Shown piece by piece: positions 44,148 to 57,435 of a DNA stretch of 64,000 nt. Location of the stretch: contig CM045733.1 in assembly GCA_024760905.1 (NCBI GenBank), positions 66,511,001 through 66,575,000 on the forward strand. Reading direction: 5' to 3'. The position numbers and the translations under genes were made by a program. A model generated the notes under the pieces. The model was not told where the DNA came from and searched no databases. It was given only the letters and a program-made list of their open reading frames with translations. How positions within the stretch are numbered: position 1 is the stretch's first letter; every line of letters starts with the position of its first letter. This DNA is from Plotosus lineatus (Eukaryota; Chordata; Actinopteri; Siluriformes; Plotosidae).

Positions 44148-45742
44148 TTATATGTTCACAATCTTAGAATAAGCTCAAGGCTGTTTGGGAAAGAATGAAG
44201 AACAGCAGGTGGAGGCATACTGTTCTCCAGATTGTCAACCCTAGAGAGTTGCCCTGCAAGACCCCGAATGCCTTTGCATGGCTTCATCTTGCCTAGTAAT
44301 CACTTTCTAAAGCTAATGTTTAAGTGCCCTGCTGCCACTTTCCTTTATTCTACAGCAGTGTCTCTAGTCACATTTGATGGGTGCGAACCATCAGATGTAT
44401 TTATAAAATTAATATCATATAAAGTCACATCAAACTCAGTGCACAACGTTGGTGTGTCTCAGAAACTAAAATAATTAATGTTTAGTCCCAGAACTGTGGC
44501 AGAATGGAAACTAACCAATATTTAATTAAAAAATATATATCCTACAGAATGATGAAGGGTGAAGCTTGAATCATATTACCATTGCAGATAAACAACAAAC
44601 ATGAACACAAGTATGAAAATAAAGACGAGGTGAGTCCATGATAGTGATGATCATCGGCGAACCTAACAAAGTAAACGGGCACATCGTGTTTTCCCATTTT
44701 AAAAACTAATAATTACCAGTTAAATATTAATTTTCTTAAAAAAAAAAAAAAAAAAAAAAGTCATAATAATTTTAATGAATTTATAAATAAAGAATTTCCT
44801 AGCTGCACGGTCAAATTGATCTTGTTATCCAATAATACAATAAAAATGAAAATATTGATCATTCCAGCATGAATAAGATTTAGTTTCTGTACCTTTCCAC
44901 TTCCCATGAGCTTCAGGAAATTCAATCTCTATTGAACATCTGACTTTTGTGTGGAAAACTTCACATCGTCTCTAGCGTTATGTGTATTTAGTTAGGTAAG
45001 AGGTATAAAACAAAATATTTATTCATTCATTTCATCATTCATTCTTCAAACCAGTTAATCCGAAAAGTCTCACGGCGGATACCTGGAGTAAACTTACACA
45101 ACATGAATACATCCCTCTACCGTCACACATGCCAGCTTTTGTAACTTTCGCTGATAAAAAAATCAGAATTCATCATTAAAATCTGATTCATCTTTCGCAT
45201 GAGAAACACTCAGCGTTCGTTTTGTCTTGAAAACAAACTGGCATACGGTGTCATCTTACCACAACTCACAACTCCACTGTTGTTGGTAGATTTTGAAAGA
45301 GCTTGATATATGACTTCGAACTTGCATCGTACAGTTTTAAGTGGCATTTCTGGATACAGTGGTGGACTGCGTTAAGTGACAATCCCCTCCGAAGTACTTC
45401 TGAGCCCATGCGGCTTTATTTGTTACAATAGAATGGCAGTGCTCCCCAAGGGCTTGAAGGTCAAACACATCCAACAGTAGTTTTCACCTTCCCTTTTAAA
45501 CGTTGAAATCTGCACAGTGTCCCAGAATCTTACAATATTATACACTGTTTTTTTTTTTTTTGTTGTTGTTTTTTTTTTGAAAGATCTAAGTTCTCTACAA
45601 AGTTTCTCACAAATATTTGCACAGAAGATTGCGCCACGATCCAGCCTCGCTTGCAATGACTGTTGCATTTATTTCACGATACTGATGCTGTTTTTATTTT
45701 TAACATTGTTTATATTTACCAAATACAGTAAAGTTGTTCAGG
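44148..45742. other. No gene seen
   Basis: Unassigned sequence; poly(A) at 44740-44759 and T-rich tract at 45549-45580. Confidence 0.45.
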
Positions 45743-46069
45743 TATGGATAGGATTAGGAATGAGCACATCAGAGGGACAGCACATGTAAGACGCTTTGGA
45801 GACAAAGTCAGAGAGGCTAGATTGAGATGGTTTGGACATGTACAGAGGAAGGATAGTGAGTATATTGGTAATAGGATGCTGAGGCTGGAACTACCAGGTA
45901 AAAGGCCTAGAGGAAGACCAAAGAGACGATTCATGGATGTGGTGAAGGAGGACATGAAGGTCGTTGGTGTAAGAGAAGAAGATGCAGAGGACAGGGTGAG
46001 ATGGAGGCAGATGATTCGCTGGGGCGACCCCTGAAGGGAAAAGCCGAAAGGAAAAGAAGAAGAAGAAGA
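45743..46069 (+). mobile_element. 5'-truncated LINE 3' end (RTE-like) with target-site duplication
   Basis: The open frame at 45744-46034 begins DRIRNEHIRGTAHVRRFGDK and ends VRWRQMIRWGDP, then comes the 3' UTR with GCCGAAAGGAAAAG and GAA repeats. The target duplication AGTAAAGTTGTTCAGG is at 45727-45742 and 46070-46085, 16 bp, perfect. Perfect duplication and an undamaged frame indicate a young insertion. It directly abuts the head of a family A SINE. Confidence 0.92.
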
Positions 46070-46085
46070 AGTAAAGTTGTTCAGG

Positions 46086-46350
46086 GACAGTCGTGGCCAG
46101 GCGGTAAAGGGCGATCGATTGCTGATCCTAAGGTTGGGGGTTCGAGTCCCACTTTCCACAAGGTTGTCGCTGCGTTATCAAAGGCTGGCCATGTCTCTCA
46201 CTGTCTATGGTGAAAGGTGTAAAAGAACCATTGCTGACTTTCATAAAGAGCAACTGCATAGCCGTCAGTGTGTTTCTGCCCCTTGTGTCAGGAAGGGCAT
46301 CCGATGTAAAAACCTATTCCAAATCAAACATGGAAAAGACCAAAAGAAGA
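46086..46350 (+). mobile_element. tRNA-derived SINE, family A, 3' shortened
   Basis: Head GACAGTCGTGGCCAGGCGGT, B box GGTTCGAGTCC, body with part of the C-rich segment deleted, then CAGGAAGGGCATCCGATGTA and CAAATCAAACATGGAAAAGA. The GGCGACCCC block is deleted. Confidence 0.78.
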
Positions 46351-46380
46351 ATAATGTTCGTTTAAAGTATAACTTTATTA

Positions 46381-47303
46381 CAGGGATCCCTCACTTTCCA
46401 CGGTTAATTGGGACCGAGATCCCCACGCGACCACCAAATTCCGCGAAGTAGATCAACCCCCCCCCCCCCCCCCCCCGACTGATGCATACGTACATGTATA
46501 TGTGTATGTAATATCAATATTCAATGCTTTAAATGCTTATAAAAACAATTAAACATTCAAAAATATTGCATAAGATGTAAATAAAATACTGTATAAATAC
46601 ACAAACATACAGATGGTATTGCATGAGAAGAAGAAGACATACATACAGGCGTGCATGCAAATGCACGTGCATGTACTGAGATGCGCACCTCACAAAAATG
46701 TCACGAGTTTTGATGGGAGGTTTTGGGTTGTTTTTAGTTTTGTGTTTATTTCGGGTTTTTTGTTTTATTTTGTTTGTTTGCATAACTGACCTTGTTTGCT
46801 GGTTCAGTTCATTTTTCTGTAACCGCTTAATCCTAATTAGGGTCGCGTGGAGGCTGGCGCCCATCCCAGCCAACTCCGGGCGAGGAGGAGTACACCCTGG
46901 ACAGCTCGCCAGGTCATCGCAGGGCAGAAACACGCTAACGGCTTTGCAGCTACTCTTGTTGAAAGTCAGCAATGGTTCTTTTACATGAATCTCCCGCCAT
47001 AGACAGTGAGAGACATGACTTTGACAACCCAGTTAGCTGCACTGGGGGGGTGGGGCAGTGACAACCTTTTGGAGAGTGGGACTTGAACCCCCAACCTTAG
47101 CATCAGCGATCCAGCGCCCTATACCACTAAACCACCACTGCCTTCTTGTTTGGTGGTATTTTTCTTAAACCCCCACCACCACCACCACCCATTGTTCCTT
47201 AATTTCCTGATTTTTAAATTCGATAAACATTAAAAAGAAAGAAAAAAAAAAGCGATACACTGAAGCCGCATGAATTAAAGCGCGAAGTAGCGAGGGATCC
47301 CTG
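46381..47303 (+). mobile_element. Family P DNA element with both ends (reference copy)
   Basis: Left end CAGGGATCCCTCACTTTCCA, right end GCGAAGTAGCGAGGGATCCCTG; flanked by TA at 46379-46380 and 47304-47305. The terminal CAGGGATCCCTC is an exact inverted pair. A SINE B is inserted at 46803-47142. Without it the element is about 570 bp and non-coding. A C run lies at 46459-46476. Confidence 0.82.
46803..47142 (-). mobile_element. tRNA-derived SINE, family B, inserted in element P
   Basis: Minus-strand full copy from GGCAGTGGTGGTTTAGTGGT to GCGGTTACAGAAAAATGAAC. Flanked by CTTGTTTGCTGG / CTTGTTTGGTGG, a probable 12 bp target duplication with one mismatch. Confidence 0.85.
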
Positions 47304-47369
47304 TATTTGTGATTAGTTCGTCAAAGGTTCATATGAAATAGCAAATCATACATTTTGGATTTTATTATA

Positions 47370-48168
47370 CAGTGATACCTCAGCTCACGAACATAATTGG
47401 TTCCCAGAAAGTGTGTGAGGCGAAAAGTTCGTCTTCCGAACATTTATTTCCCATAAGAAACCATTAAAATGAGAATAATCCGTTCCCAGGTCCCCATAAA
47501 ACATAATTTTCTACTAAATAAGCCTTAAAACTACACAAAAATATACCTTATTTTATGTATAATAAATGTGCTATTGTATTGTAATTAAAGAAATAAACTG
47601 TACTGTATAATAAAGTGGTTTTATTTACCTTTGTGATGGTAGTTGACGGCTTGATGGAATGCAGTGGGAGGAGGAGGGAGGGAGGGAGGGAGGGAGGGAC
47701 TTACTGTTTGGAAGGAGTGTTTGGAAACGCCTACTGTTTGGAAATACCCTTAGCCACACACGCACCCTTAATAGCTTCCTTGTTCTTAAGGATGGTAGCA
47801 ATGGTAGACTTAGCGTACTGGTACTGGGACGCTGAGTCACACGAACGCACACCTCGTTCGTGTTTTTCAATGATCTCCGCCTGTGGTGGGGTCTTGTTCG
47901 GTCCCATAATAGCAAAAGTACACTCAATATGGTCCAAAATGTCTATCAAACACAAACCACGTCCGCACTCAAAGAAAGGGGGTGACGAACTGTGACGCCG
48001 TGAGCGTGCGTCAGCTTCTCGTGGCCGCCACCGTGGCGCTGTTCGACCGCGTGGTTTGATTCGTCCGCCGAAAACTAGTTCGTCAGCAGAGACTATATGC
48101 TCACAAATTTAATGTTCTTGAGGCGAAAAGTTCGTGAGCTTAAGCGTTCGTCAGCGGAGGTTTTACTG
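47370..48168 (-). mobile_element. Short pogo/Tigger-like element (799 bp)
   Basis: Inverted ends CAGTGATACCTC and CAGTAAAACCTC (as complement), TA on both sides (47368-47369, 48169-48170). Subterminal repeats of GCGAAAAGTTCGT occur at both ends. The interior retains the start of a transposase on the minus strand; the rest has been deleted. Confidence 0.82.
47731..47907 (-). pseudogene. Tigger transposase N-terminal fragment (CENP-B-type helix-turn-helix)
   Basis: The likely start at 47905-47907 gives MGPNKTPPQAEIIEKHERGV, then RSCDSASQYQYAKSTIATIL, KNKEAIKGACVAKG and a stop. This matches the first helix-turn-helix of pogo/Tigger transposases (EIIEKHERG...STI.TILKNKEAIK). About 58 residues remain. 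The second DNA-binding domain and the DDE catalytic domain are missing, so it can bind at most. An in-frame upstream methionine at 47955 is less likely as the start, because Tigger proteins begin MGPK-like. Confidence 0.8.
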
Positions 48169-48192
48169 TATTTTGTAAAATATCTCAATGTT

Positions 48193-48194
<2 letters not shown>

Positions 48195-48244
<50 letters not shown>
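48195..48244. repeat. TG microsatellite
   Basis: About 24 TG units. Confidence 0.98.
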
Positions 48245-48247
<3 letters not shown>

Positions 48248-48299
48248 TTTCATGGGGTAATTATTAATTTGATTTGTTTGTGTTCTGTATGTGTGTGTG

Positions 48300-49320
48300 T
48301 TAACAATTCTGCGCTTCTCCACATACTTTGTATTGCTCACTCTCCTCCTCTATCTCGAGCTCTCCCTCTGTGTTTCCACATATTAATCCTGCCATGTTTT
48401 TAAGAGGCTTAGATGCAAATGGGCTTTGGCTGTTCAGCAATCTGCCTGCATGGGCCCAAGTCTTTGGAGTGTCATAGGTGGTGGCTATGGTGCATCTCAG
48501 TGAGTAAGATGCCAAGCACATTCACAGCTAATTTCATTTCTTCCTTCGTACAATTGCTTACAGTCTCAAGACTGAGTGAGCTGAACAAGTCTGGCAATTA
48601 AATTGTTTGAGACTGTTGTGAGCACTGTCAAACAATTGTTAGGGACAAGTCACTCATAGTCATGAATGATTAATGCACAAAGGCAGTGAAATCTGTCTCG
48701 AGAGGTGCACATATTCTTCAGATCAGTCTCATAGATTCTGACATGCCACATTTGAGGCAGTTGAAAACAGTGCTACTGCTCGACTGCTTAGATGTTCATT
48801 ATAAGGTGATATGCATTCATCTCAGGTTTTGCTGGCCTGTTTGTCACTTTGCTTCAGTCTCAGTTTGATGTGTCAATGTAATGCTGTCTAGTTTTTCTCC
48901 GTACAGGATTTTCTGTGTGTATTTTTCATCATTCAGCAATGAAAAGGAGTAAATATAAGAGCGGGTGACAAAAATAAATGCATGGGAAAATAGCTTATTG
49001 GAATGCATGTGCAGTCAATGGAGAACACAGAGCTGCATATATGGTCCTTTGGTAGTGAGGCATGCGTTACCAATGAGTGAGTTTAGAGCCAATCTGTGCT
49101 AATTAAAAAGGATGGGCCACTGAGCTGGCGGACTGTCAGCTTTGTCTAACTTGATTTAGAGACTGCTAATTCTAAGTCAACACTCTTCGGGCCAATCAGA
49201 TGTACAATGTGGTCACAAATGGGAAGCTGCTCAAATTTACTTGTTTTACATACAAGCACCTGAACAGAATGTATATAAATCCCAAGAAAACCATGTCTGG
49301 GTAATCTTGGAGGGTTTATC
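48300..49320. other. About 1 kb of repeat-free DNA, candidate conserved non-coding region
   Basis: No recognised repeats between a TG tract and a family E SINE. Contains words such as GCTAATTAAAAAGGATGGGC and GAATGATTAATGCACAAAGG. Open frames lack domain similarity. Confidence 0.28.
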
Positions 49321-49342
49321 TTGTAGTATTAATGTTATGTGA

Positions 49343-49640
49343 TGGCGCGGTGGCGTAGTGATTAGCACGTCCGCCTCACAGCAAGAAGGCCTGGGTTCGA
49401 TTCCCAGCCTGGGCATTTCTGTGTGGAGTCTGCATGTTCTCCTCGTGCTTGCGTGGGTTTCCTCCCACAGTCCAAAAACATGCACGGTAGGTTCATTGGC
49501 TTTTCCAAATTGCCCGTATGCGTGAGTGAGTCCGTATGTGGCCTGGCGATCCATATGGTAGATCATTGTGATCACCGCCATGACAATCCTTGTATGAGCG
49601 TCATTGAAGATTCTGGGATGGACGTCCATTCCTTGTGATT
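49343..49640 (+). mobile_element. SINE-like repeat, family E, good head
   Basis: Head ATGGCGCGGTGGCGTAGTG, CGCCTCACAGCAAGAAGGCC, TGGGTTCGATTCCCAGCC, then CTGTGTGGAGTCTGCATGTT and CCACAGTCCAAAAACATGCA. The last 100 bp are diverged and the GAATGAATG terminus is missing. It is the best-preserved family E head in the window. Confidence 0.82.
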
Positions 49641-50756
49641 GGATGTAGACGTAGACAGAGCGATTGATGTTATGTATGCACTAGACAGATACAAAGACAT
49701 AGTGATTATCTACATTTCTTTTTTCTTCTTTTTTAAAGGCTATTGGCGACCACACACTTTACACAGGATGATGCTCGACATAATTACGATGTCTTTGTGC
49801 CACCAGCATGCCTGACTGATCTCATTTTCAATAGGGGCTTGATTCTATGTTGGGCCAAAACAGTCTCCGGTCATAACTACCACATTTGTCTTGGATTATT
49901 CTTTCCATAGACCAGCACATGACAGGAGTGCAAGTGGGAGACAAAGAGAGAAAGCATGCAAGAGAGAGACTGCATGTGTTCAGTCTGAAGAGGTAACAGT
50001 GAAGTGTGTTATGGGAACAAAGCTCATTTCATTGTGTGGCTGATTGGGTTCTCCTACCTCAGATAATGACTGCACCCTTCTGTGACTTTGAGTCAGTGAC
50101 CTGAAATAATGCCCCACAAAGTGAAACTGGAGCCGGCCTTCACCCAAAAGTGATTAAGGTCTTACTGACACTGCACATTTGCTTGACCTCATGCTTACAT
50201 CAACCACAGACTCAGTTCGGAGAGGGGTCTTTTGTCGCCCTTGACACACTGCAAACGTCAAACACTACCAGCATGCCACAGGCTTCAGGATATCGGCGCC
50301 ATGGGAGGTTTCAAAATACAGATAGTATGGTTGCTCAAAGGGCTGAAAATATGTAATATATTAATAATTACCTCATGATGTTATCATTATTTATTATTAC
50401 ATAACATAAACAAGGAATAATGAGACGTATAGATTCACAGCCACATAAAAATAGCATGAATAATGGTAATCATTCTGAAAGTGGGTGGTACCTGACGGAA
50501 ATTCACACAAGCCCAAAACTCAAATCCAGAACTGTTTTCTGTGATGTGGGTGTGGCGACCTCTATGCCATGGTGCTTCCCTCAAAATATTTATCCTTAAT
50601 TAGTAGCACAACTTGCAGTTTATAGCTGGTATAAATTGGCCTTTATTTTGAATTTTATTCGTCAGAACTGATCAAATCGCCTTTTCAGGTGCGATCCGCT
50701 TATTAGGATCAAGACCATTGGTCCATTGTTCACTTTTTAGCCTATTCGCCTTAAAG
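49641..50756. other. No gene seen
   Basis: Unassigned, no recognised repeats. Confidence 0.45.
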
Positions 50757-50759
50757 ACC

Positions 50760-51106
50760 GGGCAGTGGTGGCCTAGTGGTACAGGGCACTGGATTGCTGA
50801 GGCAAAGGTTGGGGGTCCGAGTCCCACTCTCCACAAGGTTGTCACTGTCCCCCCCAATGCCGCTAACTGGGTTATCAAAGGTTGGCGATGTCTCTCACCG
50901 TCTATGGTGTGAGGTTCATGGAAAAAGAACCATTGCTGACTTTCATTACGAGTGGGCTGGAAAGCCACCAGCGTCTTTATGCCCTGCAGTGGCCTGGCGA
51001 GTTGTCCAGGGTGTAGTCTCCCCTCGCCCGGAGTTGGCTGGGATGGGCGCCAGCCTCCCCGTGACCCTAATTAGGATTAAGCGGTTACAGATGATGAACT
51101 GAACCT
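50760..51106 (+). mobile_element. tRNA-derived SINE, family B, full length
   Basis: Head GGGCAGTGGTGGCCTAGTGG, B box GGTCCGAGTCCCAC, tail GCCAGCCTCCCCGTGACCCT to AAGCGGTTACAGATGATGAA. Confidence 0.87.
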
Positions 51107-51173
51107 TAAGGACTATTGGTCAAATTGTGTTGCAAAAACCACCAGAATCACTAAATCGTATGGATGTACATTT

Positions 51174-51412
51174 GTGAGGCGCTCCACCGAATGTAGGCGC
51201 TTGTCGCAAGTGACGTATGGTGCTTGTGAGACAAAGCACAGCTTATCCGGACTTCCGATCTTTCAAGTGAGCAAGTGAAGGTTGAGTACTAAACAAGTAT
51301 TCAATGCGCACTTGTTCACTTGAAAGATCGGAATTCCAGATAAGCCGCGCTTTGTCTCACAAGCACCATACGTCACTTGCGACAAGCGCCTACATTCAGT
51401 GGAGCACCTCAC
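51174..51412. mobile_element. Fold-back MITE, 239 bp, about 100 bp arms
   Basis: Almost the entire element is one inverted repeat: arms 51174-51279 (GTGAGGCGCTCCACCGAATG...) and 51309-51412 (...CATTCAGTGGAGCACCTCAC) with few mismatches and a loop of about 29 bp. ATTT flanks both sides as a possible short duplication. No coding. Superfamily unknown. Confidence 0.85.
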
Positions 51413-51452
51413 ATTTATTTGAGTGTTGATATGGGATGTGTTGGTGTGCTGC

Positions 51453-51495
51453 TGTTGTCGTTGTTGTTGTTGTTGTTGTTGTTTTTGTTGTTAAT
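51453..51495. repeat. GTT microsatellite
   Basis: GTT/GTC run. Confidence 0.9.
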
Positions 51496-54066
<2,571 letters not shown>

Positions 54067-54147
<81 letters not shown>

Positions 54148-54150
54148 GTG
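54067..54150. repeat. TG microsatellite
   Basis: About 40 TG units with one CG. Confidence 0.98.
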
Positions 54151-54804
54151 TCTCAAAAATAATCAAACACAGATTTTGAAGACTTCAAATCATCTGCCCT
54201 CAGCCACATATCTTTAAAAGGGTAGCCATAAGAAAATCAAACACCGAGCATGTCAGGAAGCATCATATATGGAGGACTCCTGCCTTTTATCTATTTGATT
54301 TTTCACTCTGGTCATTTTTCTTTATTTCGCACTTCAAACATCAAGGGACAACTGTGTTTTTATGCGCTTGAGGCTACGAGACCGAAACTAAGTCATTTGA
54401 CCAGGCACAGTTCGCTGTCGGTATGAGGACATGTAGGACGAGAATATATGTATGAGGAGTTGTTATGAAGACACAGTCCATTCTAACCAAGGCTTTCCTG
54501 CAAGTTACAAACTCCACGCGGCTTGCGGAACCTTTGGAAGTATGAACGAGGATGATCGTTAAGCATTAAGCATGAATGAAGAATGAAGAATGATGAGTTT
54601 TAAATCGGCAACAGTTTTATTGCAAATCATTTTATTTTCAATTTCATTTGTCAAAGCAGATTGAAAGCAATTTATCTTAAATCAAAATGAAGCTTCCTAA
54701 TTTGTACAACTAATTGTAACTGCTGTGTGGAGTTTAATTATCTGGGAATCTTATATTGTTGCTACAATACTGTAATTTACAGGCTTCTATCAACAAATGT
54801 GTGA

Positions 54805-55265
54805 CATTTGAACATTGAGTACTCAATTTACCAGTCGAGCTACGTCCCAACCCTCACCTATGGTCACGAGCTTTGGGTAGTGACCGAAAGAACAAGATCG
54901 CGGATACAGGCGGCTGAAATGAGCTTCCTTTGCCAGGTGGCGGGGTTCTCCCTTAAAGATAAGGTGAGAAGCTCGACCATCCAGGGAGAGCTCGGAGTAG
55001 ATCCAATGCTCCTCCGCATTGAGAGGGGCCAGCTGAGGTGGCTCAGGCGTCTGGTTAGAATGCCTCCCAGACGCCACCCTGGTGTGGTGTTTTGGGCATG
55101 TCCAACCGGGAAGAGACCTCAGGGTTGACCTAGAACATGCTGGAAGGACGATGTGTCTCGGCTTGTCTGGGAACGCCTCAGTGTCCCCCTGGAAGGGTTG
55201 AAGGAAGTGGTTGGGGGATGTCTGGACCTCTTTGCTTAGGTTGCTGCCCTTGCGACCCAACCCCG
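54805..55265 (+). pseudogene. LINE reverse transcriptase C-terminal remnant (second LINE family)
   Basis: Translates from about 54823 as SSYVPTLTYGHELWVVTERT, RSRIQAAEMSFLCQVAGFSL, KDKVRSSTIQGELGVDPMLL, RIERGQLRWLRRLVRMPPRR, HPGVVFWACPTGKRPQG, then a stop. Beyond it ...CWKDDVSRLVWERLSVPLEG and VAALATQPRT can be read. This is the C-terminal end of a fish non-LTR reverse transcriptase, different from the GTAHVRGFG family. Stop codons and loss of the 5' part make it a dead fragment. It runs straight into a GATGA repeat. Confidence 0.8.
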
Positions 55266-55379
55266 GACTTAGAAGATGAGATGAGATGAGATGAGATGAG
55301 ATGATATGAGATGAGATGAGATGAGATGAGATGAGATGAGATGATATGAGATGAGATGAGATGAGATGAGATGAGATTA
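55266..55379. repeat. Pentamer minisatellite (GATGA)n at a LINE 3' end
   Basis: About 22 units of ATGAG/GATGA with two GATAT variants 55 bp apart (about 55303 and 55343). It begins immediately after the LINE's ACCCCGGACTTAGAA terminus. Confidence 0.95.
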
Positions 55380-55395
55380 TTATCCTCCTTAAAAT

Positions 55396-55555
55396 AAGGG
55401 CGGCACAGTCATGTAGTGGTGGGCGCCTCTGAGGAAGAAACTCATGGGTTTAAGATTTGTGCTCAGTGTCCAGAGTGCATGGGTTTTCTTTGGGAACTCC
55501 AATTTTCTCCCACAGTCCAAAGACATGCATATTGGGCAATAACGCACACCCAGCC
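55396..55555 (+). mobile_element. SINE family E, 5' part
   Basis: Head GGCGGCACAGTCATGTAGTG to CCACAGTCCAAAGACATGCA, then the sequence switches orientation. Confidence 0.65.
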
Positions 55556-55785
55556 ATTCACACTTACATCCACACTTAGGGGCAATTTGTAACAGCCAAG
55601 GATTCAAATGTGCATTTCTTTGGACCAGGGGGGAAAGATACCAAAATACCTGCAGGAAACCCAGACAACCACAAGGAGAGCATGCAAACTCCACAGAGAA
55701 ATGCCCAAGCCTGAGCTCAAACCCAGGATCTTTTTGCTGAGAGGTGGATGTACTCACCACTACACCGCCATTCTGCCCCATGTTA
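55556..55785 (-). mobile_element. SINE family E, inverted partner
   Basis: Minus strand from GGGGCAGAATGGCGGTGTAG through GTGGAGTTTGCATGCTC and TTGTCTGGGTTTCCTGCAGG to TGTGAATGGCTGGGTGTG. It is joined tail to tail with the plus copy at 55396. Confidence 0.7.
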
Positions 55786-57013
55786 TTGGCAGCAAAACCC
55801 AGTTTGGTCAAAACTCTAGATATACATCGTCTTAGGCTGTTTGCTTTAGTCAAAACAACATATGCTCGGATTAACAAAATACAACATTTAGAAAATATTT
55901 AAACCCTTTACATCTTGTTTAATTGTGTAATATTATCACTTTTAGTCACATTTTTATTATTGGCTAGGATTGGGGAGGATGTTGATAACATGCAGGCATG
56001 AGTTGGGAATACACCCTGAGTGAGATGGCGGTCGCCTCCAGGGTACCTTTCACACAACAGCCAATTTATCTTCTCCAATTTCCTGAGGATGTTTCTGGAA
56101 AGTGAAATAAAACTTGAGAAACTAGAGAATTATTAGTTGGATTGAACATGCACAGAAACCCTTTTTCCCCCTTCTTTTTACATACAGAAAATTTTATACA
56201 TTTTATAATATATATTTTTAATTTGATACTAAGTTTTTAAAAATATTGTGTTGAAATAAAACCATGAAAAAGTGCAAAGACCCATCGAAATGACAACCAA
56301 TGTCAGGCTCAGGCGCATGATACTGAAGATATCTGATTAAACTTCCCTCGTGGTAAATTAGGCTGGTTGGATATGATTCGGAAGAGCACACCTCTGTCTG
56401 AAAACAAAGGCTCATAACTACGAGGAAATGCCAGAAATAAAACCAGTCATGAGGGCAAATGATTTGGCTAAACCTCAAAGACGTTCTTGGCTCATGAGAA
56501 GCTAGATATAATGCAGTCTTATCCGTGGATAATAAGGATAAACAGATATATGACTAAGACACTTATCTTCATGTGTGCTTTAGTCTTCCATTAATGCCAC
56601 TGCGCCCCTGCATCAACAGTTCACTGGTAGCATTTCGGCACTGATTATTGCTCATCAGACTCTATTGCTAGCTCAGTGTCCTGATAATGTTTTCTGTGCT
56701 ATAAGAAAAAGAAAAAAAAAAGTGTTTGCAAACAGCTGAAAAATAAAGGCAGCAAGAAGCGTACGCCATTTATCACACAAAAGTAGCAAGATTGCCCATA
56801 GACATATTTCATGCTTCTGGCTTTGTGACACCTCAGTGGCATTTTTTTGTTTTTTGGGGTTTTTTGGTGAGCAATCAATGTTGCCCTTGCAATGACACTT
56901 CATATAATTGTAGGCAGTTTGATTTTGCTGGCCAAAATTGGTGTTTTAAAAACAATGTCATTGAAGAAATTAGAGGTGCTACATCACTTCTCATCTTCAG
57001 TGTTCAAAACTAT

Positions 57014-57015
<2 letters not shown>
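55786..57015. other. No gene seen
   Basis: Unassigned AT-rich DNA. Confidence 0.45.

Positions 57016-57093
<78 letters not shown>
57016..57093. repeat. CT microsatellite
   Basis: About 38 CT units. Confidence 0.98.
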
Positions 57094-57096
<3 letters not shown>

Positions 57097-57435
57097 GTCA
57101 TGGATCATATATTCTATATCTGCATTGTTGGTGGAACTCTTGGCCAATTGTCAATAATAGCTTACTAAATTGAAATGATTGAACAATTGTGTTTGGTGAA
57201 ACAACATGATTTTTAGTGCAGGACTAGTTTAGTCTATGCAAACTGAGGGGTTTCAAAGTTTGTGTTTTGTCTCAAAAGGCTGTGATTACAGTCGTGGTTT
57301 TCAGATTGTTACTTGTCACACTGTACAAGATGATCCCAATAAAATTTTGGCCAAATTCGATGACAACATGTGTTGTTCATGTCAGATTATACAAGAAACC
57401 TCGAATAATAATAAATCCGCAATTTGAGGAAATTA

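Noticed and set aside
56792..57173. Open frames with Ser-Leu repeats
   Set aside because: Translation of a CT microsatellite; the same applies to 33892-34273.
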